Assembly: GCA_963976865.1 (NCBI GenBank) | Contig: CAXBLY010000001.1 | Span: forward strand, 62,001 to 126,000 | DNA length: 64,000 nucleotides | From: UBA1858 sp963976865 | Lineage (GTDB): Bacteria > Pseudomonadota > Gammaproteobacteria > UBA4575 | Direction of reading: 5' to 3' | In this document: in pieces, positions 16,562-24,852 of the stretch | Position numbering within the stretch: position 1 is the first letter of the stretch | How the letters are laid out: each line of letters opens with the position of its first letter | Program-made: the position numbers and the translations under genes | Notes under the pieces: model-generated | Seen by the model: the letters and a program-made list of their open reading frames with translations, nothing else | Told to the model about the DNA's origin: nothing | The model's database searches: none

Positions 16562-17185
16562 ATGTCACAAAAACAATTCAAACCTGACGAAAAGCCTTCA
16601 GAGCGTCGAAAATGGGGAAAGCGACCAACCTATCCATTTGTTGATAGCAGGGGTGTGCTCGTCACCAGAAACCGTCGCCTGTCTATTGATATTCGGGATG
16701 ATGAGACTAATCAGGATGACCAGATTCAGGTAGCAGGTCGACGCGCCAGTGACAGGGAAGCACTGGACAACTCTGACACTGCCCCTGAGTTACCTTCAAT
16801 TCTAAGAGATAACGAATTAACTAACGCGGGGATCCCCACATTAGAAACTTCAACATCAGTGGCACAAAGCATGGAACTCGTATTCCAGAAATGGAGAATC
16901 AGCCTGTCTGCAAAAGAAAAAAGATGCAGTTTAGGCCGCGACCAGAATTGCGATCTGGTTATTCTCAACCGCTTCTCATCGCGTCGCCATGGACGCCTGG
17001 AATGGCGTAATGGCCAGTTTTACTTCTGTGATCACAGCTTCAATGGTACGTACATTGACTTCGATGATGGACGCACAACGCATATTTGTCGTGATGAGTG
17101 TGTTCTGAGTGGTTCAGGTGTACTTAGCCTGGGAAAGCCCTCAAATATCGATAAAGATTTTGTTATTCGCTTTACTATCAGTTGA
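16562..17185 (+). CDS. FHA-domain protein, paralogue of the preceding gene
   Basis: The 207-residue product has the same layout: an Arg-rich N-terminus with PTYPFVDSRGVLVTRNRR (about 22-39), a low-complexity acidic linker, and a C-terminal FHA domain (about 105-207) with GR (125-126), SRRHG (140-144) and FNGTYI (160-165). The frame opens at a TTG (16544), but the ATG at 16562 is preferred. The two FHA genes are 123 bp apart and probably arose by duplication. Related Arg-rich/FHA arrangements occur in proteins linked to nucleotide cyclases, but no cyclase domain is present. Confidence 0.85.
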   Translation: MSQKQFKPDEKPSERRKWGKRPTYPFVDSRGVLVTRNRRLSIDIRDDETNQDDQIQVAGRRASDREALDNSDTAPELPSILRDNELTNAGIPTLETSTSVAQSMELVFQKWRISLSAKEKRCSLGRDQNCDLVILNRFSSRRHGRLEWRNGQFYFCDHSFNGTYIDFDDGRTTHICRDECVLSGSGVLSLGKPSNIDKDFVIRFTIS

Positions 17186-17496
17186 CTCCCAGCCACGCTG
17201 AGCACCCTGATATCGCACTGGCAGTCTCAAAAAGTGACTAGCCCGACAACAAACTCCAGACATTTAAAAAGTATAATCTGACTCCTGTCTTTGTTATTTC
17301 ATTCTGCATGATCAAAACGCCAAAGCTTCGTTTGGTTCACATTTAGCGACAGAACTTTGCAGTTTTCAGCCTACAAGCTACCGTTTATTCGCTAAATTAT
17401 GACGTTCGTCACGGGCAAACCCTTAATAGACCAATAGTATAGTCACCAACAGATTCAGAGAAACTACGCTCTTAGCAGAGCCTAACCTTGAAGTGA
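17186..17496. other. Intergenic region, no gene seen
   Basis: 311 bp between the second FHA gene and the unknown helical protein. No coding frame or strong terminator was found. A weak 5-bp hairpin CCAAA-GCTTCG-TTTGG is near 17321. It presumably carries the promoter of the 17497 gene. Confidence 0.4.
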
Positions 17497-18582
17497 ATGA
17501 CTATGCGACGTAAACAACTAATAGATACAACCTACAAGATCCAACAGGCTATTTCCGATAGCGAGCTGCTAGAGCGATTGCATATCCGCATTCTTGCATT
17601 AAGCAAACAGGAGAAAAAAGTTCCTAATGTTGGAGATCTTCTCGCAGCACTAAACAAGTTTTCTATATCAACGAGCAAACTTTCAGATGCTGAAAAAGAA
17701 GTACTAAAACAGTTAGATCTGCATTATTTAAATGATCCAAAAAACTGGCCGAAGTTAATTTCAACTGATCAACCGGAATTGCTCAAGAGTATATTCAGCA
17801 ACTTGCGCAGATTGCGCTCGAGTCTGGGCTACTTCCAGAAAGTGATCTCAATTGGTCATGATGAACTCAAAAATAAAAACAGTGAAGATGAGACACTCTC
17901 TATTCTTTTACTTGCAGACAAGAATACAAAAGACACGCCCAAGAAAATTGCGTCCACACTGGAAAGTATTCAACAACTCTACAACTGTTTTGTCACTCTT
18001 GAACATATCGACAATCCTGAAGTACTCACCGTTATCGGCATGGACTCGGGCCATGAGAAGTCAATAGAATTAATTGGCGAAAATATAGTTCTGGAGAAGA
18101 TGAAAGAATTATTATACGGCGTGTGGATGCAAGTCCTCCCTTCGCATAACCAGTACCTGAGTGAGCAACTCAAGCTGATATTAAAATCACTACCCATCCT
18201 TGAGAGAATCGAAGAGTTGGCGACGACAGGACGAATAGAGAAAGAAAAAGCTGCGCTAGCAAAGCGTCAGCTAACTACAAGCCTGGAAGATTTAATTCGA
18301 TCCAATACAATCATTGAAGAAATGTACGATCACTGGCAACAGGATCCACGTGTTGCCATGCAGTTAACGCCTCGCTTAACAACTCAAAATATCAAGGCAA
18401 GTGCTGCTGAAGAAGCTCCGGAATTTGCAACACAGCAAAGCACCAACCCTTTTTTGAAGAATGAAGAAAATGAATTGATCGCTACTACAAACGCTAAAGC
18501 TGCACCCGAGAAAGTGACCAGCCTAAATGATGGCGATAAACTAAGATTCATACGCGCCAAAAAAGCGGAAGCAAACGAATAA
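17497..18582 (+). CDS. Hypothetical helical protein (361 aa)
   Basis: No family recognised. The protein is soluble, almost wholly alpha-helical and leucine-rich, without signal peptide or membrane segment. It ends with a low-complexity Ala/Glu/Thr tail and a basic C-terminus (LRFIRAKKAEANE). A helical region near 210-290 is rich in leucine repeats (LKLILKSLPILERIEELATTG). It follows the two FHA genes on the same strand after a 311-bp gap, so a functional link is possible but unproven. An alternative ATG lies two codons in (17503). Confidence 0.7.
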   Translation: MTMRRKQLIDTTYKIQQAISDSELLERLHIRILALSKQEKKVPNVGDLLAALNKFSISTSKLSDAEKEVLKQLDLHYLNDPKNWPKLISTDQPELLKSIFSNLRRLRSSLGYFQKVISIGHDELKNKNSEDETLSILLLADKNTKDTPKKIASTLESIQQLYNCFVTLEHIDNPEVLTVIGMDSGHEKSIELIGENIVLEKMKELLYGVWMQVLPSHNQYLSEQLKLILKSLPILERIEELATTGRIEKEKAALAKRQLTTSLEDLIRSNTIIEEMYDHWQQDPRVAMQLTPRLTTQNIKASAAEEAPEFATQQSTNPFLKNEENELIATTNAKAAPEKVTSLNDGDKLRFIRAKKAEANE

Positions 18583-18591
18583 GCACTGGCA

Positions 18592-18996
18592 TTACTTGGA
18601 CTTGCCAAGCATTGTTCTGATTTTTTGACGATCATGCTTATTGGGTTTCCTGAAAGTACGAGGTAACCCCTGATTTAAAATCTTACGTTGCGCAGCAATC
18701 AGTTCTCGTTGCGCAACACTCTGTTCACTTTCACAATATAACTTCTGCGCCTCACTAGCAGACCTCCTCTGAGCAGCAATTCCACATACAGTAACCTCCT
18801 GCTTGTGATCAGGGCGAGTAATAAGCAGCACATCATCAATTCTCACACGGTATGATGGTTTGACTCTATGCCCATTTACATGCACACGCCCACCTTCGAC
18901 GGCACTTGTCGCAATGCTACGCGTCTTATAGAAGCGTGCTACCCATAACCACTTGTCAATCCGAATCAATTCATCCATTTCATTCTGCACTAACAT
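18592..18996 (-). CDS. hslR: Heat shock protein 15-like RNA-binding protein (S4 domain)
   Basis: A 134-residue S4-domain protein: IRIDKWLWVARFYKTRSIATSAVEGGRVHVNGHRVKPSYRV-type core (about 11-50), then a long basic helix and a C-terminal KPNKHDRQKIRTM, as in Hsp15. Hsp15 binds stalled 50S subunits carrying nascent chains and helps recycle them. An alternative ATG is at 18978. Unlike htpG and clpB in this window, no RpoH-like promoter is evident just upstream. It converges with the 17497 gene, 9 bp apart. Confidence 0.9.
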   Translation of the reverse strand: MLVQNEMDELIRIDKWLWVARFYKTRSIATSAVEGGRVHVNGHRVKPSYRVRIDDVLLITRPDHKQEVTVCGIAAQRRSASEAQKLYCESEQSVAQRELIAAQRKILNQGLPRTFRKPNKHDRQKIRTMLGKSK

Positions 18997-19129
18997 GCCA
19001 TATTAATTCGTTCAGCTTTAAAAATACGCCACTCATCATCTTCACAAACCTTGAAATATTACTGAAAGATTCAACCATTAACGTGCACGCAAAATTACAT
19101 TACCAATCATACTTTTTCGGAGCAACAAA

Positions 19130-19243
19130 ATGACGGCATTAGACTTAACCCACAATGAGCCGTTGTGTGCCTATTGGAAAGAAAGCTTTATTTTTATCGC
19201 CTTTATAATCAGCTCATTTGTAACGTGCATATTTTTATTTTAG
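19130..19243 (+). CDS. Possible small membrane protein (37 aa)
   Basis: ATG at 19130, stop TAG at 19241-19243. GGAG at 19119-19122 gives a good ribosome binding site 7 bp upstream. The product begins MTALDLTHNEPLCAYWK and then is one hydrophobic helix to the end (ESFIFIAFIISSFVTCIFLF). It stands alone between divergent hslR and convergent ycgN. Real coding status needs evidence of conservation or translation. Confidence 0.5.
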   Translation: MTALDLTHNEPLCAYWKESFIFIAFIISSFVTCIFLF

Positions 19244-19301
19244 ACGAGATCAATTTCAAAAGCTGTTTTACATTTCATCGCATAACAAATATCAGTACGT
19301 A

Positions 19302-19739
19302 TTAGTCCCACTGTACTAAATGGTATTCCAGAGGACCGGCGTCACTGCTATTGACTGTTTGGTTTTTGACAGAACGATTTGCTTCGTGAGTACTGTTTGA
19401 GTTACCGGTTAATAAAGGATGCCACGTTGGCAGTGGCTTAGATTCAAAACGTAAACGATAGGCACAGGTTAACGGAAGCCATGCAAACTCGTGAGGCCGC
19501 TTTATACTCAGTGTTATACAGTCTGGTACGCGGCTGGCCCTGTTTGCATAATCTGTACAACGGCACGTGTCAGCATTAAAAAGCTCACACGCCACGTTGG
19601 TATAGTAAACCTCGTCAGTATCTTCGTCCTGCAATTTGGCCATACAGCACTTGCCACACCCATCACATAAAGACTCCCATTGACTTTCAGTCAACTCACT
19701 CAGGGGCTTATCTATCCAGTGTGGTGCATCAGTCTTCAC
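19302..19739 (-). CDS. YcgN family cysteine-cluster protein (UPF0260)
   Basis: A 145-residue protein with the family cysteine pattern CDGCGKCCMAKLQDEDTDEV, YYTNVACELFN, CRCTDYANRASRVPDC, and WLPLTCAYRL. These cysteines probably bind a zinc or iron-sulfur centre; function is unknown. The GTG start overlaps the htpG stop by one base (TAGTG), so its translation is coupled to htpG. The variable Ser/Asn-rich tail (about 108-135) is longer than the core needs. Confidence 0.9.
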   Translation of the reverse strand: MKTDAPHWIDKPLSELTESQWESLCDGCGKCCMAKLQDEDTDEVYYTNVACELFNADTCRCTDYANRASRVPDCITLSIKRPHEFAWLPLTCAYRLRFESKPLPTWHPLLTGNSNSTHEANRSVKNQTVNSSDAGPLEYHLVQWD

Positions 19740-21667
19740 TAACCGGCGAGATCAAGCATGATTTTATTCAGTCTCGCTACAAAATCGGCAGGGTTCTCAA
19801 GTTGTCCCCCTTCTGCCAGTATTGCCTGTTCAAATAACAACATCGACCATTCTTTGACTTGATCCAGATCGGTTTCGCCATTCATTCTGATCAGCATGGG
19901 ATGAGACGGGTTAATCTCCAGCGTGGGCTTGGTAGTTGGCATCTGCTGCCCTGCTTGCTTGAGCAGATTTTGCATATATAGCGCCATGTCATGCTCGTTA
20001 AGGACAATACACGCAGGTGAGGTCGTTAATCGATGGGATACACGCACATCTTCGACCCGGTCCTGCAGATTTTCTTTAATAAGCTTGACGATGTCAGCGG
20101 ACTCTTCCTCAACTTTCTTTTGCTGCTCTTTTTCATCCTGATCAGAAAGTTTATCCAGATTCAACTCGCCTTTGGCCACTGACACAAAAGATTTTCCATC
20201 ATATTCATTCAGAGAACCCATTAGCCATTCATCTACACGGTCATACATCAAAATGACTTCAATGCCTTTCTTACGGAAGATCTCTAGATGTGGGCTATTT
20301 TTTGCCGCATTGAAATTGTCTGCCGTAATGTAGTAAATAGAGTCCTGTCCTTCTTTCATCCTGCCGATGTAATCGTCCAGCGATATATTTTGATCTTCCT
20401 TATCATCTTTGGTTGAGGCAAATCTTAATAGCTTGGCGATTTGTTCTTTGTTAGCAAAATCTTCTCCTGGACCTTCTTTAATTACCTTGCCAAATTCTTT
20501 CCAGAATTCCTGATATTTCTCAGGTTCTTTTTTAGCAATTCCTTCCAGCAAACCAAGTACTTTCTTGACTGAACCTGATCGCATTGAATCAATCACTTTG
20601 TTGCCCTGGAGAATTTCTCTGGACACATTTAAAGGCAAGTCACTGGAGTCGATCACGCCTCTTACAAATCGCAAATAGCGAGGCAGCAGCTTTTCTGCAT
20701 CTTCCATAATGAACACGCGCTGTACATAAAGCTTTAAGCCATGTGTCTGATTAGGCTCGTATAAATCAAATGGCGCTTTACTGGGAATATAAAGCAAAGA
20801 GATATATTCAGTCTTACCTTCAACGCGGTTATGAGACCATGCGAGAGGATCAGCAAAATCATGCCCGACGTGTTTGTAAAATTCCTTGTATTCATCATCA
20901 CTGACCTCGGATTTAGCCCGCGTCCATAATGACGATGCTTTATTGACTACTTCCCATTTTATTTCTTCACTGGTTTCAGCATCCGCTTCTTCTTCACCGG
21001 CCTGTTTTTCTTCATGCATTTCAATGGGCAGTGGTACGTGATCAGAATACTTAGTGATAATTGAGCGCAGTCGCCATCCAGACAGTAACTCTGACTCCTC
21101 TTCTTTAAGATGGAGAATGATTTCAGTGCCACGATCGGCTTTTTCCACCTCAGCCAGATCATATTCCCCGGTACCTTCGGATTGCCAATGCACACCCTGT
21201 TTGGCATCGACCTTGGCACTACGTGTTTTCAACTCGACTCGACTAGCAACAATAAATGCAGAATAGAAACCCACTCCAAATTGGCCAATCAGATTAGAAT
21301 CTTTCGCCTGATCACCAGTGAGATTCTCTAAAAATTCTTTTGTCCCGGATTTGGCAATGGTACCAATATTTTTTATGACCTCTTCACGCGTCATTCCAAT
21401 TCCGTTATCTCGGACAGTGATAGTTTTATTGTCCTCGTCATATTCGACCTGAATTTTCAGTTCTGTATCATCGGTCAGCAAGTCTGCATTGGAGAGTGAC
21501 TCAAAACGTAGCTTGTCGCAGGCATCAGAGGCATTTGATATAAGTTCTCGTAAAAATATCTCTTTATTCGAATAAAGAGAATGAATCATCAGATGTAAAA
21601 TCTGGCTGACTTCCGACTCAAATTTGAGGGTTTCTTTATTATTTTCTGCCTGTGCTTGCTCACTCAT
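19739..21667 (-). CDS. htpG: Chaperone protein HtpG (Hsp90)
   Basis: Bacterial Hsp90, 642 residues, of normal length. Signs are the N-terminal ATPase (LISNASDACDKLRFES, DNGIGMT, GQFGVGFYSAF), the middle domain (RGVIDSSDLPLNVSREILQ) and the C-terminal dimerisation domain. It helps refold or mature clients with DnaK. An RpoH-type promoter (21706-21734) and a GGAG site precede it. It is followed by ycgN with a one-base overlap. Confidence 0.98.
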   Translation of the reverse strand: MSEQAQAENNKETLKFESEVSQILHLMIHSLYSNKEIFLRELISNASDACDKLRFESLSNADLLTDDTELKIQVEYDEDNKTITVRDNGIGMTREEVIKNIGTIAKSGTKEFLENLTGDQAKDSNLIGQFGVGFYSAFIVASRVELKTRSAKVDAKQGVHWQSEGTGEYDLAEVEKADRGTEIILHLKEEESELLSGWRLRSIITKYSDHVPLPIEMHEEKQAGEEEADAETSEEIKWEVVNKASSLWTRAKSEVSDDEYKEFYKHVGHDFADPLAWSHNRVEGKTEYISLLYIPSKAPFDLYEPNQTHGLKLYVQRVFIMEDAEKLLPRYLRFVRGVIDSSDLPLNVSREILQGNKVIDSMRSGSVKKVLGLLEGIAKKEPEKYQEFWKEFGKVIKEGPGEDFANKEQIAKLLRFASTKDDKEDQNISLDDYIGRMKEGQDSIYYITADNFNAAKNSPHLEIFRKKGIEVILMYDRVDEWLMGSLNEYDGKSFVSVAKGELNLDKLSDQDEKEQQKKVEEESADIVKLIKENLQDRVEDVRVSHRLTTSPACIVLNEHDMALYMQNLLKQAGQQMPTTKPTLEINPSHPMLIRMNGETDLDQVKEWSMLLFEQAILAEGGQLENPADFVARLNKIMLDLAG

Positions 21668-21705
21668 TACTGCTTTAACTCCAAAATAAAAATCGATAAC
21701 TTCAT

Positions 21706-21734
21706 AGATGGTGACTCATAATCCAGAATTCAAC
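21706..21734 (-). promoter_or_regulatory. Heat-shock (RpoH-type) promoter of htpG
   Basis: Read on the minus strand, GTTGAAT (21728-21734) is 14 bp from CACCATCT (21706-21713), close to the sigma-32 consensus CTTGAAA-N11-16-CCCCATNT. The predicted transcript would begin near 21699 with a leader of about 32 nt. The same spacing occurs at clpB in this window. Confidence 0.6.
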
Positions 21735-21751
21735 CAGACCAGATAAATTTT

Positions 21752-22189
21752 CTACGCATCAACATCATCCACATCTGCCTGGCCAGTCACTCTTCTACGT
21801 ATATGTGACCATGTAATTCCAGTAGCCAGAATTCCTGCCAACAGCACCAATACCAGATCAATAACCATTTTCGTATCTTCAACCAGCGATGGAATAAAAT
21901 CGATAGCCAGCCAAAGCAGTACACCAAAAAATGCTACCGCCAGAATCAGGCCAAACAGGCCCAATGAGCGCATGGTTGCGCGTACATACACTGTCCAGAC
22001 TATCAATAATACAATCCCAGCCAGTAATAATAGCGGTAAACTTGTATCATTCTCGCCCAGTGGATTCAGATACGTCTGCACCCAGTCAATGTAAGACCAG
22101 CCATGGGGGTTATAAGTAGTAAATACCAGGGCCAGTGCAATCAGAAACCGAACCAAAACACCCTGCCAGGTGATTTTATGTAACGCCAT
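21752..22189 (-). CDS. Small inner membrane protein, probably DUF6524-like
   Basis: The 145-residue protein has four predicted membrane helices (about 9-25, 50-66, 73-93, 105-123) and a basic, then acidic C-terminal tail (RRRVTGQADVDDVDA). The motif TTYNPHGWSYIDWV after the first helix is distinctive. The DUF6524 assignment is from memory of that motif and is tentative; function unknown. It lies 11 bp downstream of the ogt-type gene on the same strand. Confidence 0.75.
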   Translation of the reverse strand: MALHKITWQGVLVRFLIALALVFTTYNPHGWSYIDWVQTYLNPLGENDTSLPLLLLAGIVLLIVWTVYVRATMRSLGLFGLILAVAFFGVLLWLAIDFIPSLVEDTKMVIDLVLVLLAGILATGITWSHIRRRVTGQADVDDVDA

Positions 22190-22200
22190 GCATTTTCCTC

Positions 22201-22713
22201 CTAAACCCGTTCATTCTGATTAAACATTTCACTTGTGACTGGTGTATCTGTTTCATGCCTTAACAACCAGTCTTTTTGCTGAATTTCCTTACCTGACAGA
22301 CTTCCACAATATCCACCAATGCCACCTTTCTTCACGACACGATGACAGGGAATAATAATCGGGATGGGATTGTGCCGACAAGCATTGCCGACAGCACGTG
22401 GACCACTGTGTATTGCTTCGGCAATTTCACCATAAGTCATCGACTCTCCGTATGAAATTTTAGCCACTTCACTCCACACTTGTTTCTGATAATTCGTGCC
22501 CTGGATATCGACAGGCAAATCGAACTCTGTACGTTTGAGTTCGAAATACTCCATAATTTGCTGATGCACTTTCGCACCAATCCCGGTGACAGGAATATGT
22601 GATTTTTGCCTGCCATTAATATAGAACAGACGCTGCACCCCTTTTTTGGAAATATTCAATCCCAGAGGTCCTATCGGGGAAGGCAGAATGTAGTCAAACG
22701 AATCTATAACCAT
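22201..22713 (-). CDS. ogt: Methylated-DNA--protein-cysteine methyltransferase
   Basis: It repairs O6-alkylguanine by moving the alkyl group onto its own cysteine. The active-site motif is IIIPCHRVV, preceded by the recognition helix YGEIAEAIHSGPRAVGNACRHNP. The N-terminal domain is short, as in Ogt-type proteins. The frame opens at a TTG at 22728; the ATG at 22713 (MVIDSFDYILP) is preferred, giving 170 residues. It is downstream of the rplS terminator. Confidence 0.92.
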   Translation of the reverse strand: MVIDSFDYILPSPIGPLGLNISKKGVQRLFYINGRQKSHIPVTGIGAKVHQQIMEYFELKRTEFDLPVDIQGTNYQKQVWSEVAKISYGESMTYGEIAEAIHSGPRAVGNACRHNPIPIIIPCHRVVKKGGIGGYCGSLSGKEIQQKDWLLRHETDTPVTSEMFNQNERV

Positions 22714-22733
22714 TTTGCAGTTGCCCAAACTAC

Positions 22734-22759
22734 AAACGCCCCATAAAAATGAGGCGTCT
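22734..22759 (-). terminator. Terminator of the rpsP-rplS operon
   Basis: On the minus strand AGACGCC pairs with GGCGTTT (one G-U pair), and inner bases CAT/ATG extend the stem around a T-rich loop. TTTGTAGTTT follows. It is 24 bp after the rplS stop and before the ogt start. Confidence 0.6.
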
Positions 22760-22782
22760 GCGTTACTAACTTTACATGCTTG

Positions 22783-23133
22783 TTATGAACCAAGCTTTTC
22801 TTTAATTCTTGCTGCTCTGCCTGTCAGTCCACGTAGGTAATATAATTTTGCGCGCCTGACATCACCACGGCGTTTTACTTCTACCGAAGCTATCAGAGGA
22901 CTGTGCGTCTGAAATACTCTCTCAACACCCTCTCCGTGAGAAATTTTACGCACTGTGAATGCGGAATTCAGGCCACGATTTCTTTTTGCGATGACAACGC
23001 CCTCAAACGCCTGCAAACGCTCACGGTCACCTTCTTTTACTCTGACCTGTACAACAATGGTGTCACCTGCGGCAAATTCAGGCAAATCTGACTTGATCTG
23101 CTCTGCTTCTAATTCACTAATTATATTGCTCAT
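22783..23133 (-). CDS. rplS: 50S ribosomal protein L19
   Basis: The 116-residue protein matches L19 throughout: AGDTIVVQVRVKEGDRERLQAFEGVVIAKRNRG, FTVRKISHGEGVERVF and RAKLYYLRGLTGRAARIKEK. It lies at the interface of the two ribosomal subunits. It is the last gene of rpsP-rimM-trmD-rplS, 4 bp after trmD, and is followed by a terminator hairpin. Confidence 0.98.
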   Translation of the reverse strand: MSNIISELEAEQIKSDLPEFAAGDTIVVQVRVKEGDRERLQAFEGVVIAKRNRGLNSAFTVRKISHGEGVERVFQTHSPLIASVEVKRRGDVRRAKLYYLRGLTGRAARIKEKLGS

Positions 23134-23137
23134 TTGT

Positions 23138-23890
23138 TTATCTCTCGTTTTTCGCTTTTACTTCAACTAAATATTCGTCCAGTAACTGTTGCTCTTGATC
23201 ACTCAAGTGTTTCAGCTCAATCAAGTCAGGTCGCCTTAAATAAGTACGCCCCAACGCTTGTTTCAATCTCCAGTCGGCGATTTTTTTATGATCACCACTT
23301 AACAGGTCTTTAGGCACTTCACGACCATCGACTGCTTCCGGCCTCGTATAGTGTGGGCAATCCAGTAAATTGCCTTCAAACGAATCCTGTTCGGCAGATT
23401 GATCATCCCCAAGTGCGCCTGGCAATGTCCTTACCATGGCATCAATCAGCACCATCGCAGCAAGCTCTCCACCGCTGATAACATAATCACCGATAGACCA
23501 TTCTTCATCTACGTAAGCATCGATAAAACGTTCATCAATCCCTTCGTAACGTCCACATAACAGAATCAACTTTGAACATTTGCCAAGATCGCGTACTGCT
23601 TTTTGATCCAGCCTCTGTCCCTGCGGACTCAAGTAAACTACTTTTGCATCATCACCCGAGACTGATTTCACATGCGCCAGCGTGTTGGATAATGGCGCAT
23701 ACTGCATCACCATACCCGGACCACCCCCGTAAGGACGATCATCTACTCGATTATTCGCATCTTCCGAGAAATCACGAGGATTTGTTAGTTTCAGTTCAAC
23801 AAGTTTTGATCTTAATGCACGGCCAACCACGCCGTGGTCCTGCATTGTTGCAACCAGTTCAGGGAACAGCGTTATGACATCAATTCGCAT
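23138..23890 (-). CDS. trmD: tRNA (guanine-N1-)-methyltransferase TrmD
   Basis: TrmD methylates G37 of tRNAs that read CNN codons, preventing frameshifts. The 250-residue protein shows the SAM trefoil-knot elements LLCGRYEGIDERF and SIGDYVISGGELAAMVLIDA. The N-terminus is MRIDVITLFPE and the substrate loop DDRPYGGGPGMVM. Its place between rimM and rplS is standard. Confidence 0.98.
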   Translation of the reverse strand: MRIDVITLFPELVATMQDHGVVGRALRSKLVELKLTNPRDFSEDANNRVDDRPYGGGPGMVMQYAPLSNTLAHVKSVSGDDAKVVYLSPQGQRLDQKAVRDLGKCSKLILLCGRYEGIDERFIDAYVDEEWSIGDYVISGGELAAMVLIDAMVRTLPGALGDDQSAEQDSFEGNLLDCPHYTRPEAVDGREVPKDLLSGDHKKIADWRLKQALGRTYLRRPDLIELKHLSDQEQQLLDEYLVEVKAKNER

Positions 23891-23932
23891 GCCCTTGCCC
23901 TTTTATTACCATGCAATGTCAGAACTTGTCGA

Positions 23933-24445
23933 TTAAAAATCAGTGTCCCAATCGACTACCATGCACTTTTGTTCTAAATCAATGGACTTGATTACCTGTC
24001 CCTGAATGTATGGAATTAAATGCTCAGTCTTACTCTCCTGACCCCGCACTATCATCACATCATTCGCTCCAGTCTCAATCATGTCTTTTATTGAGCCGAG
24101 AGGTTTTTGCTCAGTATCCAGCACGTTCAGGCCGATCAACTGATACCAGTAGTATTCATTTTTGGGTAGCGGCATTAATTGCTCGCCAGCTATCCAGATT
24201 TCACGGTCCAGCAACTCTACTGCTGCATCCCGGTCACTAATACCTTCCAGCTTAGCGACAACACCGCCTTTTTGTGAGCGGCCTTCTTCTATTCGCACCG
24301 GGTGATCAAAATCATCCCCCAGATACCAGTATTGATAGTCAATTATTTTAATTCGGGGGCGTGTGTAAGAATACACTTTGACCCAACCTTTGACACCAAA
24401 AAGCCCGTTTATCAGGCCTAATAAAACTTTTTCTTCTTGTTTCAA
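23933..24445 (-). CDS. rimM: Ribosome maturation factor RimM
   Basis: RimM helps assemble the head of the 30S subunit and binds S19. The 170-residue protein has the N-terminal GLINGLFGVKGWVKVYSYT and the C-terminal PRC-barrel region (YYWYQLIGLNVLD, IPYIQGQVIKSID). It lies between rpsP and trmD in the usual operon. Confidence 0.97.
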   Translation of the reverse strand: MKQEEKVLLGLINGLFGVKGWVKVYSYTRPRIKIIDYQYWYLGDDFDHPVRIEEGRSQKGGVVAKLEGISDRDAAVELLDREIWIAGEQLMPLPKNEYYWYQLIGLNVLDTEQKPLGSIKDMIETGANDVMIVRGQESKTEHLIPYIQGQVIKSIDLEQKCMVVDWDTDF

Positions 24446-24487
24446 GCGTGAGACGACCTATTGCCCATGCCCAATAAACTCAACGAC

Positions 24488-24739
24488 TTAATTCGCAGCC
24501 GAGTCTACACCTTTCAATAGAGTTTCTACGCGTTCTGATGGCTTGGCACCCACACCCTGCCAGTAGCTAACGCGTTCCATATCAACGTGCAATCGAACTT
24601 CTTGTCCTGTTGCCCGCGGATTAAAATATCCTAGTCTCTCAATATAGCCGCTATCTCGGCGTCTACGTGAATCAGTCACTACGATGTGATAGAAAGGACG
24701 CTTTTTTGCGCCGCCTCGAGCTAATCTTATACTAACCAT
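24488..24739 (-). CDS. rpsP: 30S ribosomal protein S16
   Basis: An 83-residue S16 with the standard start MVSIRLARGGAKKRPFYHIV, then DSRRRRDSGYIERLGYFNP. It is the first gene of the rpsP-rimM-trmD-rplS operon and follows ffh on the same strand. In the 113-bp gap to ffh an 8-bp direct repeat CGAACCGC (near 24770 and 24790) surrounds a weak CCGC/GCGG stem that could stop ffh transcription. Confidence 0.98.
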   Translation of the reverse strand: MVSIRLARGGAKKRPFYHIVVTDSRRRRDSGYIERLGYFNPRATGQEVRLHVDMERVSYWQGVGAKPSERVETLLKGVDSAAN

Positions 24740-24852
24740 ATTATTTGCTTATTCTCAGCTGTGTGTTAACGAACCGCATCTAATTGCGGCGAACCGCGCA
24801 TTGTACGGAATTCGCAGGAAATTTAAAGCTAAAATTTAAGCCATTGCCCTAC

